Below are positions 10,682 through 22,869 of a DNA stretch of 64,000 bases, piece by piece. Every line of letters begins with the position of its first letter. Positions within the stretch are counted from its first letter, which is position 1. Position numbers and translations under genes: made by a program. The notes below the pieces were generated by a model. It worked only from the letters and a program-made list of their open reading frames with translations, was not told the origin of the DNA and searched no databases. Source of the DNA: Dipteris shenzhenensis (taxonomy: Eukaryota; Polypodiophyta; Polypodiopsida; Gleicheniales); the NCBI GenBank assembly GCA_047967505.1, contig CM106538.1. One strand, written 5' to 3'.

Positions 10682-10942
10682 GTGCTAAGGCGGTCACTAG
10701 CCCCATCGAAGTGGTTGTTGATGATGAGATGTTGCAAGAGATTAGGAGATGTTATCTTGACCTTTATAATCCGGATGAAGCCTCATCCTTCTCGCCTCCC
10801 TCTTTAGTTGCTCTCCTCTTTGCAATTCTTCTTCCCCTTCAAAGTTTCGACTTGACCACTATGAATCTTATTGGTTCAAGCCAATGAGGGCTTTGATGAA
10901 GTTGGCAACTTGGGTAATGGCTCCAATGGGTTCACTTTGTGC

Positions 10943-12620
10943 TTTTTTTGTGTGCAAAAATAGACTTCCATTAAACTTGCAAGAGCAAGCTCAAGGTGGT
11001 AATACATCATGCCGTACATGAAAAAAAACTCCTCAAGAAGAGGTACAAAATAACCAAAGTTGAGGGTGAAAATGCCACCTCAACCGTGTGGAAGACTCAG
11101 AGAAGAAGGGGGATCCCCTCCATTCCCCGAGGAAAGCAACCCTCCTAACAGAAGCTGCCCAAGAGGACCCCTGCATGCCTGTCCAGATGGCCATCAGTAG
11201 TGTCTGTCCATATACAGACCATATTGTGAGATGGGTGAAGCTGGGATCCATCCAATGCCTCTGTGCACCTAGCTCTCCATATATGCCATGCTGATATACT
11301 CGCTGATATGAGGTATGCACAGCCCTGAAGGGTGAGGCGGGAACATCATTGCCAAGTAACGTCATGATGAAGGGGGAAGGTGCAAAAGAACTGAAAATCC
11401 TGGCAATCCCCTTCCATATAACCCTTGCATGTCTACAATCCCATAAACAATGCTGAATAGTCTCCACAGCAACATGGCAATGGGGACAAGTAGGATCAGC
11501 CCCAAACCTAGATCTCCACGGGTTCACTGCAATCCCACCCATGAATAGAAAGCTAGAAAAAGAGAGTGATTTTTCTATTTCTGTGGGATTTCTAGAGTCT
11601 CCTCCAAAAAAATTTATCCGAAACAATAGAAATGTGAAAGGCGTCCCAATGAAGAGCTCTGGAGGGCCTCTAATCTCTACAATTGAGCTGAAATATCTTG
11701 GCGTTATGAACCGTGTAACGAAAGAAGGGGAGACTTTTCTCGGTGCCCTTCGTCAATCCACTACCTCTCTTGGGTCCCATTGGAGGAACTTTATGGGTAC
11801 ACCTCTAGAAAGCAATAGTCTCCAAGATCCCAGGGAAATGAGAAGAAGGTCAGGATCTAGTACCGCTAACAATCTCCACATAGCCTACAATCTTGACCGG
11901 CTAAAATGCTCTCTCTAGCAAGATGTGATTTGAAGATCCGGACAGCCTGCATCCTGAATGCACATAAAAAACTAGGGCATCCTCATGTACATCTTGAACT
12001 GCAATAACTTGAAGTGGAATGCCCATACTCAAGCATGCGGCCATCCAAGGAGCAATTAGGATGCATGTCATCTGTCTCCATCCAATCCACTGGCAAGGCT
12101 ACATCGATTTGCTGAACTTTGTCTGCACTCCCTTTGAGATGACTAGCCATCTCGACTTTCCTAACCCTTGGAAGCTTTTTGAAAGTTTTCCAGGCACCCA
12201 CAGTGGAAGCAGGTACCCTCTCCCAACTGGATCACTACTTTCCTAACCCTTGGAAGCATTTTGAAAGTTTTCCAGGCACCCACAGTGGAAACAGGTACCC
12301 TCTCCCAACTGGATCACTGAATGTAGTGAGAGGCACCCAATAGTCTACCATGCTCATCGTTCCACATGAGTGGCTGTCTATCAATCTCTTTGCGCGAGGA
12401 AGGGGAACCCTCCAAAGAGTACTCTTGAAGCTGGCCCATGCTTTCTAGATAGCTGCCATGAGAGGAGAGGAAGGAGATCTAAGATGGGTTGAAGTGAAGA
12501 TCCATCTGGTACTATCCATCCAACCTCCTCCCGAAGACGGCGTGCATGACTATATGCTGCGAATAAAAAAGTCCTTCCACATCCAGTAGATGACAATCTC
12601 TTCACCGGCAGGCATAAAGT
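10943..12620 (-). mobile_element. LINE (L1-like) 3' end with well-preserved zf-RVT
   Basis: This is the best zf-RVT copy in the window. ORF 11033-11626 contains FLFMGGIAVNPWRSRFG, then CPHC, VETIQHCLWDC and HARVIWKG, giving the Cys-Cys-His-Cys ligand set of the plant LINE zinc-binding domain. Upstream (to about 12620) lies more of the polyprotein C-terminus in shifted frames, parallel to 24912-25350. The 3' end is A-rich on the minus strand (T run 10943-10949) and matches the tail of the copy ending at 4136. The element is 5'-truncated and contains an 82-bp tandem duplication (12155-12318). Confidence 0.85.
12155..12318. repeat. 82-bp tandem duplication inside the LINE
   Basis: Two adjacent copies, 12155-12236 and 12237-12318, both starting actttcctaacccttggaag and differing at only a few positions. 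It arose within the LINE body after insertion, or was inherited from the source copy. Confidence 0.9.
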
Positions 12621-13571
12621 CCGTTATGCACGCATAAAGCCCGTTTGACAAGAATTGTTTTTTACAGTCCAACCTGCTTTTTTGGCAAATGGCTTTCTGG
12701 ATAGCAAATTTTTTTTCAGGCAACGGCTTCAGCAGTTAACAGGCGAATCGGCTTTAGCACCTTGCTCACAAACGAACACGCGAGACCTGGATGAGCGACC
12801 GGAAAGCTTGAAGTGACTTGAAGACTTGTAGCTAGAGGAAGCCAAGGCAATCGCTGTAGGGATATCTCAAGCATGGAGGGAGAGTGGAGCCCCTGAATTG
12901 ATTTATAGCCATGTTGGAGGGGGTTAAAAAGCACATACAAGCTAAAAGCTGAAAAGCCAACAGCCACACACAAGCTAAAAGCTGAAAAGCCAACAGCCAT
13001 CTAAAAGTAGAGGTTAAGAATTTTAGAAATTCCTAATAAAAATTCCTTAAAAACTAAAAATAATCACAAAACTCCCACTCAACTCAATCCTAAAGCACTA
13101 TCTCTAGGAGAGCCAATGCTAATAAAGTTAGGGTCTTTACAAGTCACAGCTTCCAATTTCAGTTGTGTCTGCAAAGACAGACATGCATTTTCCCTTATTA
13201 CCAGGCAGAACTCCATAGAGGCCTCGCCTTTCATGGTTGAGCTATAAATAATTTCAATAAAGTTGCAGAAATTTAAGGTTATCCAAGATTTTATCCTAAA
13301 GAAATGAGCTGCTACGGAACTATGAGGACAAATTTCTTACTGGAAGCAAATAGTGCAAGAAGCAAGCTTGTATCCAGCATGTAGTCTCTTTGATTTCTGG
13401 TAGCTCGACCTGTCAGTAGAAAATTTTAATTGTGATCTGAAAGGGAAAGAATTTTCAGCAGTTAAGTCCTTTAAACAATATAACTCTTAAAATTCATCAA
13501 CGAACAATTTTATTCCAATGTCTCCAGAAATCTAGCATCGCTACAACATCCCAAGATAAGTAAAAGAAGAC
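12621..13571. other. Intron sequence with a small 33-bp duplication
   Basis: No gene is visible. The unit acaagctaaaagctgaaaag is repeated at 12937-12969 and 12970-12998. The right part (13020-13570) is ordinary AT-rich intron leading to the donor at 13570-13571. Confidence 0.5.
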
Positions 13572-13847
13572 CTTGGTAAGAATCAGAATGTAGCACATTT
13601 CCGTTTGATGAATCCAATATGAAAAGTGTTACTCCTTTGGCTGCATTGTATGAGACCTCTGATTTTGAAGTTATTTTCATCTTCACAATTATTCCAGCAA
13701 CAAAAATCTCACTCTCAGCACAATCAAGGTAAGGGCAGCTATGTATTATGGAGTCAGCTGCCCAGTCAGTCAGGTAAGTTTTCACTGTCTGTCCATCAGG
13801 AGAAACAACATACAAAATCCCATCCAAAGAACCAAGAAATACTTGAC
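13572..13847 (-). CDS. GEX3: GEX3-like gene, propeller exon (SLDGILYVVSPDG)
   Basis: This 276-nt exon continues the beta-propeller. It encodes GQVFLGSLDGILYVVSPDG, a classic PQQ-like blade (aliphatic-G-S-x-D-G-x-L-Y-x-aliphatic), then YLTDWAADSIIHS with a following Cys and a V-T-L-F-I-L-D blade end. The acceptor is ttcacag directly before the complement of 13847. Its phase (two bases completing a Gly) fits exactly the phase-1 end of the exon at 17236-17485. The donor is AAG|gtcttc at 13570-13572, a weak match; reading through it adds about 20 codons before a stop at about 13510. The end is phase 1, as the transmembrane exon requires. No internal stop is present. Confidence 0.72.
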
Positions 13848-14690
13848 CTGTGAATCAGTCAGAGTTCATGTAATGAGGCATGTGTGTCTTTAGCATCACC
13901 ACATCTGATTATTAGTGTCATAATATGAGGAATTTTTATTGCAATAATGATTACTCAACCAAAGACACGTTGCATAATCATTCTTCTTCAGCTAATTCTT
14001 TAAATAACTTCAATTGAATTTAACCATAAATGTGTTGGAAAAGTGCTGGCTATAATGGTCACTTTGTTGCTCTCAGATCAAATAATAAGTTTTATTACCC
14101 TAAGAGATGAATCACCTTAACAGTACTGTGTCTATGTGCTAAATTGCTGCGATCTTTTGAGTTTCTTGCACAAGGTAAAGACATTAAACAGCCTTCTAAT
14201 CCTTTGCCGACCTGCTTTAAGCTTTCAATTTCTTCTTTAAACATATTTCTATTGTTTTCAAGAAATCACCTTTCAACTGATGGGTGTTAAATTAATAGTA
14301 TGACTCTAAACAGGCCACACATGGGAGATATTCAAATATGTATACATGCATTGATATTTTCTGTTTCTGAGAAGAAAACTCACTTAATAAGAGCAAATGC
14401 TTCTCCCTTCCACTAGTACCTCTCTTTATTTGTAACAGCCCTGCATTATTCATAGAATCTAGATCTCTCTCTCATTATTCTTTTATCACATGTCATCGTA
14501 CGGTTTGCCCACACAAATACAAACCCCGTCTGTTAGAGTTTTAAGGTTGGCATCTGTTCCTGCAACCGGATCGGAGTAGGAAAACCAGCAAGGAAACCTT
14601 AGGACTGCAAGAGCGAGCATCTTCCCATTGAGCTGAGCACACACCTAAACCGAGTTGGGTGCACAGAATATCGTCAAACCTGGGGTGAGA
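13848..14690. other. Intron sequence, nothing recognised
   Basis: AT-rich, no open frame of interest, no repeat that I can assign. It lies within the 3.4 kb intron of the GEX3-like gene. Confidence 0.5.
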
Positions 14691-14699
14691 GAAAGAACG

Positions 14700-15345
14700 T
14701 CAACATACTTACAAGCTTGGAAGTGATCAAGGGCTTATGGGTAGGTTCATTTCCTCCAATTTGTTTATAACTTGGGGCTTAGTAACTTGGCTTTCCTTGA
14801 CGAGGTCTCAAGTATTTCATGAGAGCCAAGATTCCTCATGGGCTATCAGCGTTTAGCATCATCTTATTCAGTTCTTCAGTTTGGACATTGTTCATGTCCC
14901 TCAGTACAGCAGACATACACATGCATCTGTGGACACGAGCTGGGAGATCATTGCTAGGATCACTATCCAGCACATTTGCAAGGCCATATGCGAAAAGGCA
15001 ATGGGCAGTATGCAGGTTCACTCGGCTCAGACCCTAGCTAGTATCTAGATGAGATTGAGTGTATATTGATGACCACTTGGTCCAGGATGCAAGGAACTTC
15101 CAGATCAGCGTTGGTTAGGAAGAGAATATTTCTAAGGAAATGGAGAGCCAGCACTTTCTTCTTTGAGTCCCCGCCTGGCTTGATGTAGCCACAATCTTGG
15201 CTCTTTCATGCTTTCCATAGTGCATTGATTTCTTGAGTGGTATTGCATTCATGCTTTGCATGAAGTATTTGTCTGTGGACTCTTGTACTATTGGTTGTTT
15301 CTTTCATACTAAATAGGAGTCTTTTTCATTGGACAAAAAACCAAA
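14700..15345 (+). mobile_element. LINE 3' terminal fragment
   Basis: Decayed translation includes ITWGLVTWLSLTRSQVF, HASVDTSWEIIARITI.HI and QTLASI, which match the same C-terminal segment in the copies at 3.6 kb and 26.0 kb (VDTPWEILASIAAWHI and SWEILASITAWQI). It ends in the family tail, a T-rich motif followed by A-rich runs at 15336-15352. It is strongly 5'-truncated and lacks the zinc-finger part. Confidence 0.7.
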
Positions 15346-15352
15346 AAACTTT

Positions 15353-17235
15353 TTCATTGTTCCTAGTAGACATGTGGATAAACATCCTTCCATCCCCATT
15401 CACCCCATCTCCAGTAAAGTACAGGACAACTACAAGTGTTTTCACTAACTTAAAGAAAGGAGTCTGATTCTCCCTAAGAGTGGGTGTTATATTCTTCTTC
15501 CTCAATCATTGCCTTGACTCATGGACCTAGTTGATCTCTATCTTTGTAACGGCTGAAAATGCACATGTATTAAGGATTCATAACCCATTGTTAATAGGTG
15601 TGTCTAAGTTTATAAAAAATCAAGCCTTCTCTTGCATTTCTACTTTAATTCAGCTTCAAAAACGTGAACCTATCCATAACCTTCCTATTGTCCTCACCTT
15701 GTGATTACAAATGAGGCACAAATTGAGGTACTATCCAAAAAATCAAGCACAGGATCTCTACAAAAAATGACATGCTACTACTTTTATGTCCCGACGTTTC
15801 ATGGTCCAATATGAAGTTTGAAACATGCTATGTGCTATATGGGCATGGACATGCTAATATCAGAAACTTTCCAAATAGTAGACGAAATTTTTTGTCACAA
15901 TTATTGTTGGGATTATTGTGGTCACCTCCTCACCTGTGATCCCAGAATGAGGAGACATCGGGGAGGTGTACCAGCATCAAGTGTTGAGAGACAGAGAGAG
16001 ATGCCACATGGGCAAAGAGAGAGGCTGCCATGGGGATCTCGCATTGCTTGCAGGGCTGCCAGATAGGCAGAAATAACAAGCTGCTTCTGGAGGGCAGCAT
16101 TAGCCCTAATGGTGGGAAAGAAGGGCCCATGGCCAATAGTAAATATTGCATGAAGGTAAGCTTTATAGGTCCTGCAGACAGGTCTGGACTCTGCAGGCAG
16201 AAGCAGATGTCTGCGTAGGGATCGGGAAAAGGCTAAGAACAGCAACAGATGCCTACACAGGGATGGGGAAGAGGTTCAGAACTAGAGAAGCAATAGACAT
16301 CTGCACAGAGGACTGCATCAGGTTGGCAGCAGCGTGGACAGGTGGCTGGAGAGGTGCATGAGATGCAGTAGATGCCTGGATCAAAAGGCACTGCAAACAG
16401 GTCAGGGCAGTATAGGGGTATGGGGCCGTTTATAGGCCTAGAGCTCCATGTCAGCTGACTGGACCTATCTATCACAAACTGGGTCGGCCCAGTCTGTGGG
16501 CTGTAGCCTGTTTGCTAGGGACTTCCAACCCTATCAAAGGGGCATGGGCCCGAGGGCCTATTCATTCAGCGGAGCCTCCACTGAAGTCTGTCTACCAGGG
16601 CAGCAGAGAAGGCAGGAATCACCAGGGATAGGCAATCTTGCCTGCAGGTCACCTACAGGGTGAAGAGTGGTACACTGCACACAGAAGGTTTACAGGATCA
16701 AGGTTGGAGGAGCACTCAGGTCTTCATCAGGAAGAGTAGCAGAAAGGAGTGTCCAGAAACGTATCATATGCAGCGCACTGAAGCACTAGGAGAGCACCAG
16801 GATGACAGAGATTGGAGGTGCCATGAGGAGGTAGATGATAGTTCTGACTGGCCAGGGGTTCACATCTATGCAGCACCTCTTGTCTAGATGGTGGCCCACT
16901 GAGCACACCCTTTTGCATCAGGTTTGTCCATTTGTTTGGATCAATCTATGCATGATCTATGGTTCTACTCTACTGTTGCACTGTTCAAGGATCTTGTGTC
17001 TGTCTCTCTATATTCACTTGTGTAGACATTAGGAACGGAGTGAGATTTGAATTAACATTTGTTTGATTTCTGGGCAAATGTTTACACAATCTTCCACTAT
17101 GGGGAGTGTTGGTGTAGCAAGCAACCTCCACTCTGTTTTCGAACAATTATGTCATTCATAACTTTTTCAAACAGCTGGATGAATGCCGGAAAAAACCATA
17201 AGATATTATCAAAATCCAAATATGGTAATATTTAC
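15353..17235. other. Intron sequence including a GC-richer unclassified block
   Basis: 15900-16900 is richer in G and C than its surroundings, with many cagg/ctgcag motifs and a gtttataggcctag TATA-like site near 16430. This may be an unassigned LTR or element leader. Near 17095-17110 a ctatggggagtgttgg string looks like a polypurine tract followed by a TGTTGG LTR start, but the host exon follows only about 130 bases later, so no LTR fits. No coding frame is convincing. Confidence 0.35.
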
Positions 17236-17485
17236 CTGTGCCATCGATCCTTGGGAAGCAAGTAGTATTTGTTAAGGGCCCTATATTTACTTTCCATAAG
17301 AGCAACCCTGTGTCTGTGTCAAATGTGTAAAGGACACCTGTTACAGTCGCCACATAGACTTGCCCATTGTTTCCTGCTGTTACACCGGCAACAGATGTGT
17401 TCCCAGAACTTTTGATATAATAACGCCACTTCACATATGGCTGCCAACCATCTATGGCGTATACCCAACCATTAGTGTGTGCGAT
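17236..17485 (-). CDS. GEX3: GEX3-like gene, propeller exon (GWVYAIDGW)
   Basis: This 250-nt exon has no internal stop. It encodes HTNGWVYAIDGW, then V-A-G-V-T-A and NNGQVYVATVTGVLYTFDTD, then TGLLLWKVNIGP, which are two PQQ-like blades with the G-x-V/L-Y-A/T-hydrophobic-D strand and the G-x-L-L-W-K turn. The acceptor is ttgacag before the complement of 17485. The donor is CACAG|gtaaat at 17230-17236. Start phase 0 matches the phase-0 end of exon 28124-28471, and end phase 1 matches exon 13572-13847. The 10.6 kb intron upstream is filled with LINE and TR-GAG sequence. Confidence 0.78.
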
Positions 17486-19293
17486 CTGTCAAGTTGTCCA
17501 GCTTCCCAACCACACACCTTATCAGAATATGTTAAAGGACATGTATCTCTCAGACACAATATAAATCCTTTTCGAATAATCATTCTCATTTGTCTAAGAT
17601 AAAAAATCTTGTTTCTTGATCTAACTATGTGAAATTTTTATTCAGATCAAAGATAGCTGGATTCTAATTTGTATTAAAGCTCCAAATTAAACTCGATTTG
17701 GAAATTCCAGAGAAGCATTCCAAAAGCAATGAAAGACATCGTCATACTTAGTGGGCTGACGGAAAAACTGTCAAAGTGGATATCCAGAACAGTATTCTTG
17801 TTTCAAAAATGAATTTATGTGCAGGAAGGGGAGATATCCATTGGTAACTCCCCCGGGTCTCTAGTTGGTTTACAACCATGGAGTAAGAGATTGTATTCCC
17901 TTGGACTCCTCTTGATTTGCACCTTGGGGTTCACTAGTCACCTTATCTTTCTGAAATTTGAATTCAGCTATGGATCAACCAAATATGTGAGCTCAAAGGA
18001 AAAATTAGTTCCATGGGGATCGCTTTCTATACTTTATAGACGAGAAGACTATTTAGGGACAAGATTATATAAATTTGCATCTCATCCAGCTAGATAGGCC
18101 TTTCTCTGCACTTTGTAAGACGGCAATACCAATTACTACTCAAATGTTTCAGGCCCAAATGATAGAGAATCTCACAAAGTGACTACGGGACTAAGCATCT
18201 TGGTCCTTGTATGCAAATTCAAGATGCCAATTTCCATTTGCATGCCTAACTCTAGAACACTCAGTCAAGTGATAGGAAATCTCAATCTCCACCTAGGATG
18301 GACATTCTGATAGAATTAAAAGAAAATGAAAGATATCTTGGCAATATAAGAGAACATAGAAAGAAAGTAGACTTCTATAATAATGATAAGAAGAGGAGAA
18401 CGCTGAGTTGATGGAGTCATCAAGAGAGGACCAATGAGCAATTAATAGTGGATTTGAAGCCCCTATTTGGAGCAGAGGAGATTAGAGCTAACCCGAGTGG
18501 CCTAAGGCCATGGAAAAATGATCTCACTGGACTCAACTAGAGTGCCAGAAACAAGACACCACACAGCTACACAAGACAAGAGGCTAGAGCGCCATGAGAG
18601 ATGGTAGGGATGAACTTCCTAAATGTGTGACAATGCTAGCAGGTTGTTGATACTACCAGTCGATCATATCTCATGCATAGATTACTTGACTTCATGCATG
18701 ATAAGTACAACTGACGCTAATGATAAGTACAACTTCATGCCATGATAAGTACAACAGATGCTATGCTAACGCTAATGCCAATCAACCACTTTGCACACAA
18801 ACGTGCATGTAATCAATTGCTTCCTCTCTGTCTCGCAATCATGTAACCACCTTGCACACAAACCTGCATGTGACAAATATACTTCTTGTCTGTATTGCAG
18901 TCACATAGGCAGCCCTTTCTCAGGCCCAATTTGAGAAATTCAATACCACTATTGCAAGCTCTCTCACTTGCTCCAATGGAAAAAGTGCGCAAGAGGTCTC
19001 ACCATCCCATCCACGGCAATCTCTATCTGGTGTCCATGAGTCAGATGTCCCCATGCACTAGCTGCCACTCCTAAGCCAATGACCACCTTCCAAATCTGTG
19101 CTACTCCACTTTATACTCTTAAGCACACTTAGATACTCAGCCATACTATAGCCATACTAAATGTATGAATTGTCCTAACTTGGCACTAATAACCACTTTA
19201 GGCCACTTGAGCCTAACTAACTAGTGACAACTATCTAAACTTCTGATTCCCTAACCAAGGCACCTCTCTAAGGAAAGTTGTTAGACCACACTA
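17486..19293. other. Intron sequence with small local repeats
   Basis: Mostly unassigned. Short direct repeats occur at 18690-18750 (atgataagtacaac, three times) and at 18784-18873 (a cacaaac.tgcatgt unit, twice). No coding signature. The region joins the 3'-truncated LINE at about 19294. Confidence 0.45.
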
Positions 19294-20083
19294 CTATTTT
19301 TGTAACAATTCTACACCTCTTTTTCTGGGCAAAAGTCTAAGGGCCAACGCCTTATCAAAAATCTTATAGCTGCAATTCAACATGGTGAGTGGTCTCCAAT
19401 TTTTTAGCTCTATTTTGAAACCTTCCTTTGGGATAAGTTTTATCACACCACCATTCAGGTGGCATGGAAGGCTGCCTAATTCCATGCACTCTTGCCAGAG
19501 TTTGAGAAGACATGGCCCAACCGTGTCCCATAAGAATTTATAGAATTCAGCAGGAAGTCCATCTTCTCCCAGTGTCTTGCCCTTAGCCATGGAAAAAGTA
19601 GCCTCTTTTAGTTCTTGAGGAGAGAAGTCTGGGTCTAGTTGAGGTTAATCAAGGCTGGACACCATTTTACCCCTTGTCCTCCTGCATAAATGCCATGCCT
19701 CCACCACCTCTATCTCTGCACTGTCTGTGCTGCTCAGCATTGCAGCAAAATGTTCATATATGAACTTCATGTTCTCTTCTTCTGAGAACACATAAGAAAA
19801 TTGATCCTTACTGAGAAGAGGAATCTCCTCTTGGGTTTTTTTAATAGTAATATTCTGAAGAACTTCCTTGAAGGTCTGCCAGATTTACCCGCCCACCAAT
19901 CTCTGAAGTACACTTTGGTATTGTGCAGTCTGATTTACTCTTGCTTACAGATTTCCTTTCTCTTAGCCATTAGATGAATTTGTGCCTAGGTGTCGGAAAT
20001 TCTAGCCCTCTTCTCCAGCTCCTCTACCTCTTTATTTAACTTGTCCATTCTTTGAGCTCTGATAGCTGCTCTGTGTTTCCTAG
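19294..20083 (-). pseudogene. LINE reverse transcriptase, N-terminal part only
   Basis: At 19294-19590 the minus strand encodes GEDGLPAEFYKFLWD, GGVIKLIPKEG and NWRPLTMLNCSYKIFDKALA, RT motifs 0 to 1 of a plant L1-type LINE (K-x-P-G-x-D-G, L-I-P-K, N-x-R-P-I-S-L). Between here and 20083 the linker from endonuclease to RT is readable only in pieces. Translation stops at about 19294, before the catalytic FADD box, and unrelated sequence follows. The element therefore lacks its 3' half, the reverse of normal LINE 5' truncation. Confidence 0.82.
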
Positions 20084-20960
20084 CTAGTTTGAGAACATTC
20101 TGCGTGTTGGTGATAGCATCAATCCAACACTGTGTACAAGGCTCAGCTGACAAAAATAGCATGTTCCAGATTTTAATAATTGCTGCACAGAGGGGATCTT
20201 GAAAAGAAAAGGGTCAGCTTTGAACCAAGATTTTCCTCTATGTCCCAACCCAAAATCAAGACTCATGTAAACATGTTTGTGGTCTGACGACGTCAAGGAA
20301 GAAAACACCCTATACTATTTGTCAATAATAATAAGATCAAGTATAGCTTGGGATATGTAGACCCTATCAAGCCTTGCTTCCCTTCTGAAGCCACCACATG
20401 GTCTGTTGCACCACGTGAATGTGCCAGTTTCACCAATGTCAATCAACTGAAGGCTCTCTTTTAGATCGTCCCAGTAGGAAAGTTCTGATCCCGTTAAAAC
20501 TGAGCCTTTCTGAAGCCATTTGTCTTCCCCACTTTCCACCATGTTAAAATTACCTAAAACCACACAGTTGTAGTCAAGGTCTTGGAGAGAATGCCAAGTA
20601 GACTTCCTGGACTGATGTAGGAGCATACACAGAAGCAACTGTGAAGGCAATCTTATTGTTATAATCAACCGAAATCCATCTATGATTGAAATCTTGTCTG
20701 AAGTTGGATATGTAGCCTTATTGATAAGAAAGTACCCCTAGGGTTATGCCTCCCCTACCCTCTTCATGGTTGGAATAGAACCACATTCTTCTTTTATCAA
20801 TATTTTTCAATCTATTTTCTAATGTCAAGCTAGTTATCTTAACTTCTTGGATAGCTTAAAAGGTTGAAGAGAGGAGATTTTCTTTTAACCACCTACTGAG
20901 TTCCTGATTTCTTGTGCAGCCAATAAGACCACACATTGAGTGTGAGGAAGGAGACTGGTT
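20084..20960 (-). pseudogene. LINE APE-type endonuclease domain
   Basis: Two open frames (20315-20668 and 20084-20308) plus flanking pieces cover an exonuclease-endonuclease-phosphatase fold. Visible landmarks are a QEVK string (family Q-E-T-K), V-A-S-V-Y-A-P, the metal/active-site motif GNFNMV (family G-D-F-N), GTFTWCNR, ARLDRVYIS and SSLTSSDHKHV (the S-D-H motif). A GDFN to GNFN change and several stops indicate decay. The domain sits between ORF1 (20960-22205) and RT (19294-19590) in the usual plant L1 order. Confidence 0.82.
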
Positions 20961-22211
20961 TACTCACCATTCTTGCTTTTCCCCTTTTTAGCCTTGGGGG
21001 AAGGGATTTTTAAGGGAGCTTCTTGACCTTCGACTTGGGAGATTCTTCTTTTGTTATGCACTACAGCCTGTGGCTTGCCTTGGACTGAAAAATCCTTTTG
21101 TTGCTTTAAGGACTGACCTGGGAGCTCCTCTTCTGAGTCTCCAACCTCAGAATCACTCATGCTTGCATCTAATTGATGTATCTCATTCTCAAATTCCTTT
21201 GACCAGCCTGGCTTAACATTGTCCTCACCCATAGATTCTCTTGAATCCATCTTTTTGTTTCCTGATCCACCAGTGACTCGAAGGCATTGTTAAAGGTAAG
21301 AGGAACTGGATTAACTGTGTGACTAAAGGGCCAGCATTGGCACACTGCCAGCTTTGAATGTCCTTCCCTTTGTATGAAATTGGTGCATTTGCAACCGGTT
21401 CCTGTTTATTAAGATCCTTGGCCTCCTTTGGCACCCATTTGGGTTTGGCAGGCTGCTGTACTTTTTCCTCAGTTGGTTTATTCATGTTTCTCTTCAGAGG
21501 ACAAATTTTCACACTGTGAGAGGAGAGTCCACATAGAAAGCAGGAGTTGGGAAGATTTTTATACACAAGCAGTTGTTCCCTGAAGATACTCCCATTTCTA
21601 TTCACAATGACCAAAGTATCAAGCAGGTCTTCTGCTACATATAACTTCACACAAACTTGGGGATGACCCCTAGGGTTTATAAACTATTCCTTTCTACCCC
21701 AATTACCTGCCCCAGGCTTCTACACAGGGTAGGAGCTTGATTTACCAACAAAAAAGGAAGGTCTGGAAGTTCCACCCAAACTGGGATGTAGGTGGATCTG
21801 GGCTTATCTGGATTGAAGTCTTGGGACCAATACTCAAGGTATAATGGTTGGTTACTAATTCTCCATAAACTATGATGCAAGGCATTGAAAGCCATTTTTG
21901 CTTTTTCAAAAAGAAAGAAGTAGAAACCCTTCCTTAAGAATCTTACAACCAATCCCTTGCGTATCCAGTTGGTTCTAAGTCAATTCTCTAGGAAGGTTGC
22001 AGGTGGTCTAGGGCCTAGGAGGAATCATATCAGTGCATGCGTAGACAACCAGTGGATAGATTTATATAATCTGTCTTCATCAAGAAAAGCAGCTACCTTA
22101 CCTTTAGCAAATGAGCCTTCTTCATCCGAAGCGTCTTCACCCTCCTGTTGGAATTTTCGTGAATCTCCTCGTGGTTGATGGAAATCTGAAAAGTCGGAGG
22201 AACCTCTTTGG
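20961..22211 (-). pseudogene. LINE ORF1 (DUF4283 domain plus CCHC zinc knuckle)
   Basis: The minus strand encodes a plant LINE ORF1 in frameshifted pieces. The DUF4283-like RNA-binding region is at 21677-21952 (GFYFFLFEKAKMAF, LYLEYWSQDFNPD, VWVELPDLPF, LGQVIGV). A zinc knuckle CFLCGLSSHSVKICPL follows at about 21480-21540 in the CX2CX4HX4C pattern. A charged, acidic C-terminal region lies at 20960-21250. An acidic N-terminal piece (GEDASDEEGSFAKGKVAAFLD) lies at 22025-22200. The TR-GAG element begins at 22212, directly beside the N-terminal end of ORF1. Confidence 0.82.
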
Positions 22212-22545
22212 TAAAGGTGCATGGTGGAGAGGGAGGTGGAGAGGGAGAGAGAGAGGGTAGGCTAGGGAGAGAGATAATAATACTCAAAGAGAGACATAAT
22301 GAAATAGAAATGAAATAGCAAGAGCAATGAAACTCATATGTAGACCAAAGAGCTTGTAGGCTTGATACTTGATTGATTTGACACTAGACAAGTACAGCTC
22401 TTATATAGAGCACACACACACACATATGAACACCAATGCATATGGGATAACTCCCAATGCGACACATGGCATCCATAGGACACACTAGACTATAACCCAC
22501 ACTAGAACACACCAAACTGACTCATCTTGACTCCATTTCCTAGCA
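22212..22545 (-). repeat. 3' LTR of the TR-GAG element
   Basis: 334 bp, beginning TGCTAGGAAATGGAGTCAAG on the minus strand. A gctcttatatagagc palindromic TATA region is centred near 22395 and an extended (CA)n run follows it. The terminal CA has mutated (taaagg where the partner has tgaagg). Confidence 0.9.
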
Positions 22546-22869
22546 CCCCCCCATGGAGGAAAGGTGAGTGACTGGAATGGAACCAAGAACATGACAATGG
22601 CGGTCATCAAATTGTGCAATGATGGTCTAAAACTAGACATGGCTCCCATGCTAACTCAGAGGCAAGTGAGCATCGCTCAGAGACTAGTGAGCATGGTATA
22701 GACTCAGAGGCTCAACTAGCATGGCTCAGAGGCTCATCATGCATGGATGTATGACCAACTCAGAGGTCTAGGAGACCAATGCACCAACATCCTGGAACTC
22801 ACGTGCCAGGTCTAATAGATAGACCTATCAAAGCCAATACATGGCTCCCATAGTACATTCCTCTCTTGG

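Noticed and set aside
10624-10887. 87-codon plus-strand frame with an IRRCYLDLYNPDEA segment
   Set aside because: No family recognised, no splice or repeat context that supports it; overlaps the start of the gypsy GAG on the other strand.
17090-17110. Polypurine-tract-like ctatggggag followed by TGTTGG
   Set aside because: Only about 130 bases remain before a host exon, so no LTR can follow; likely chance.
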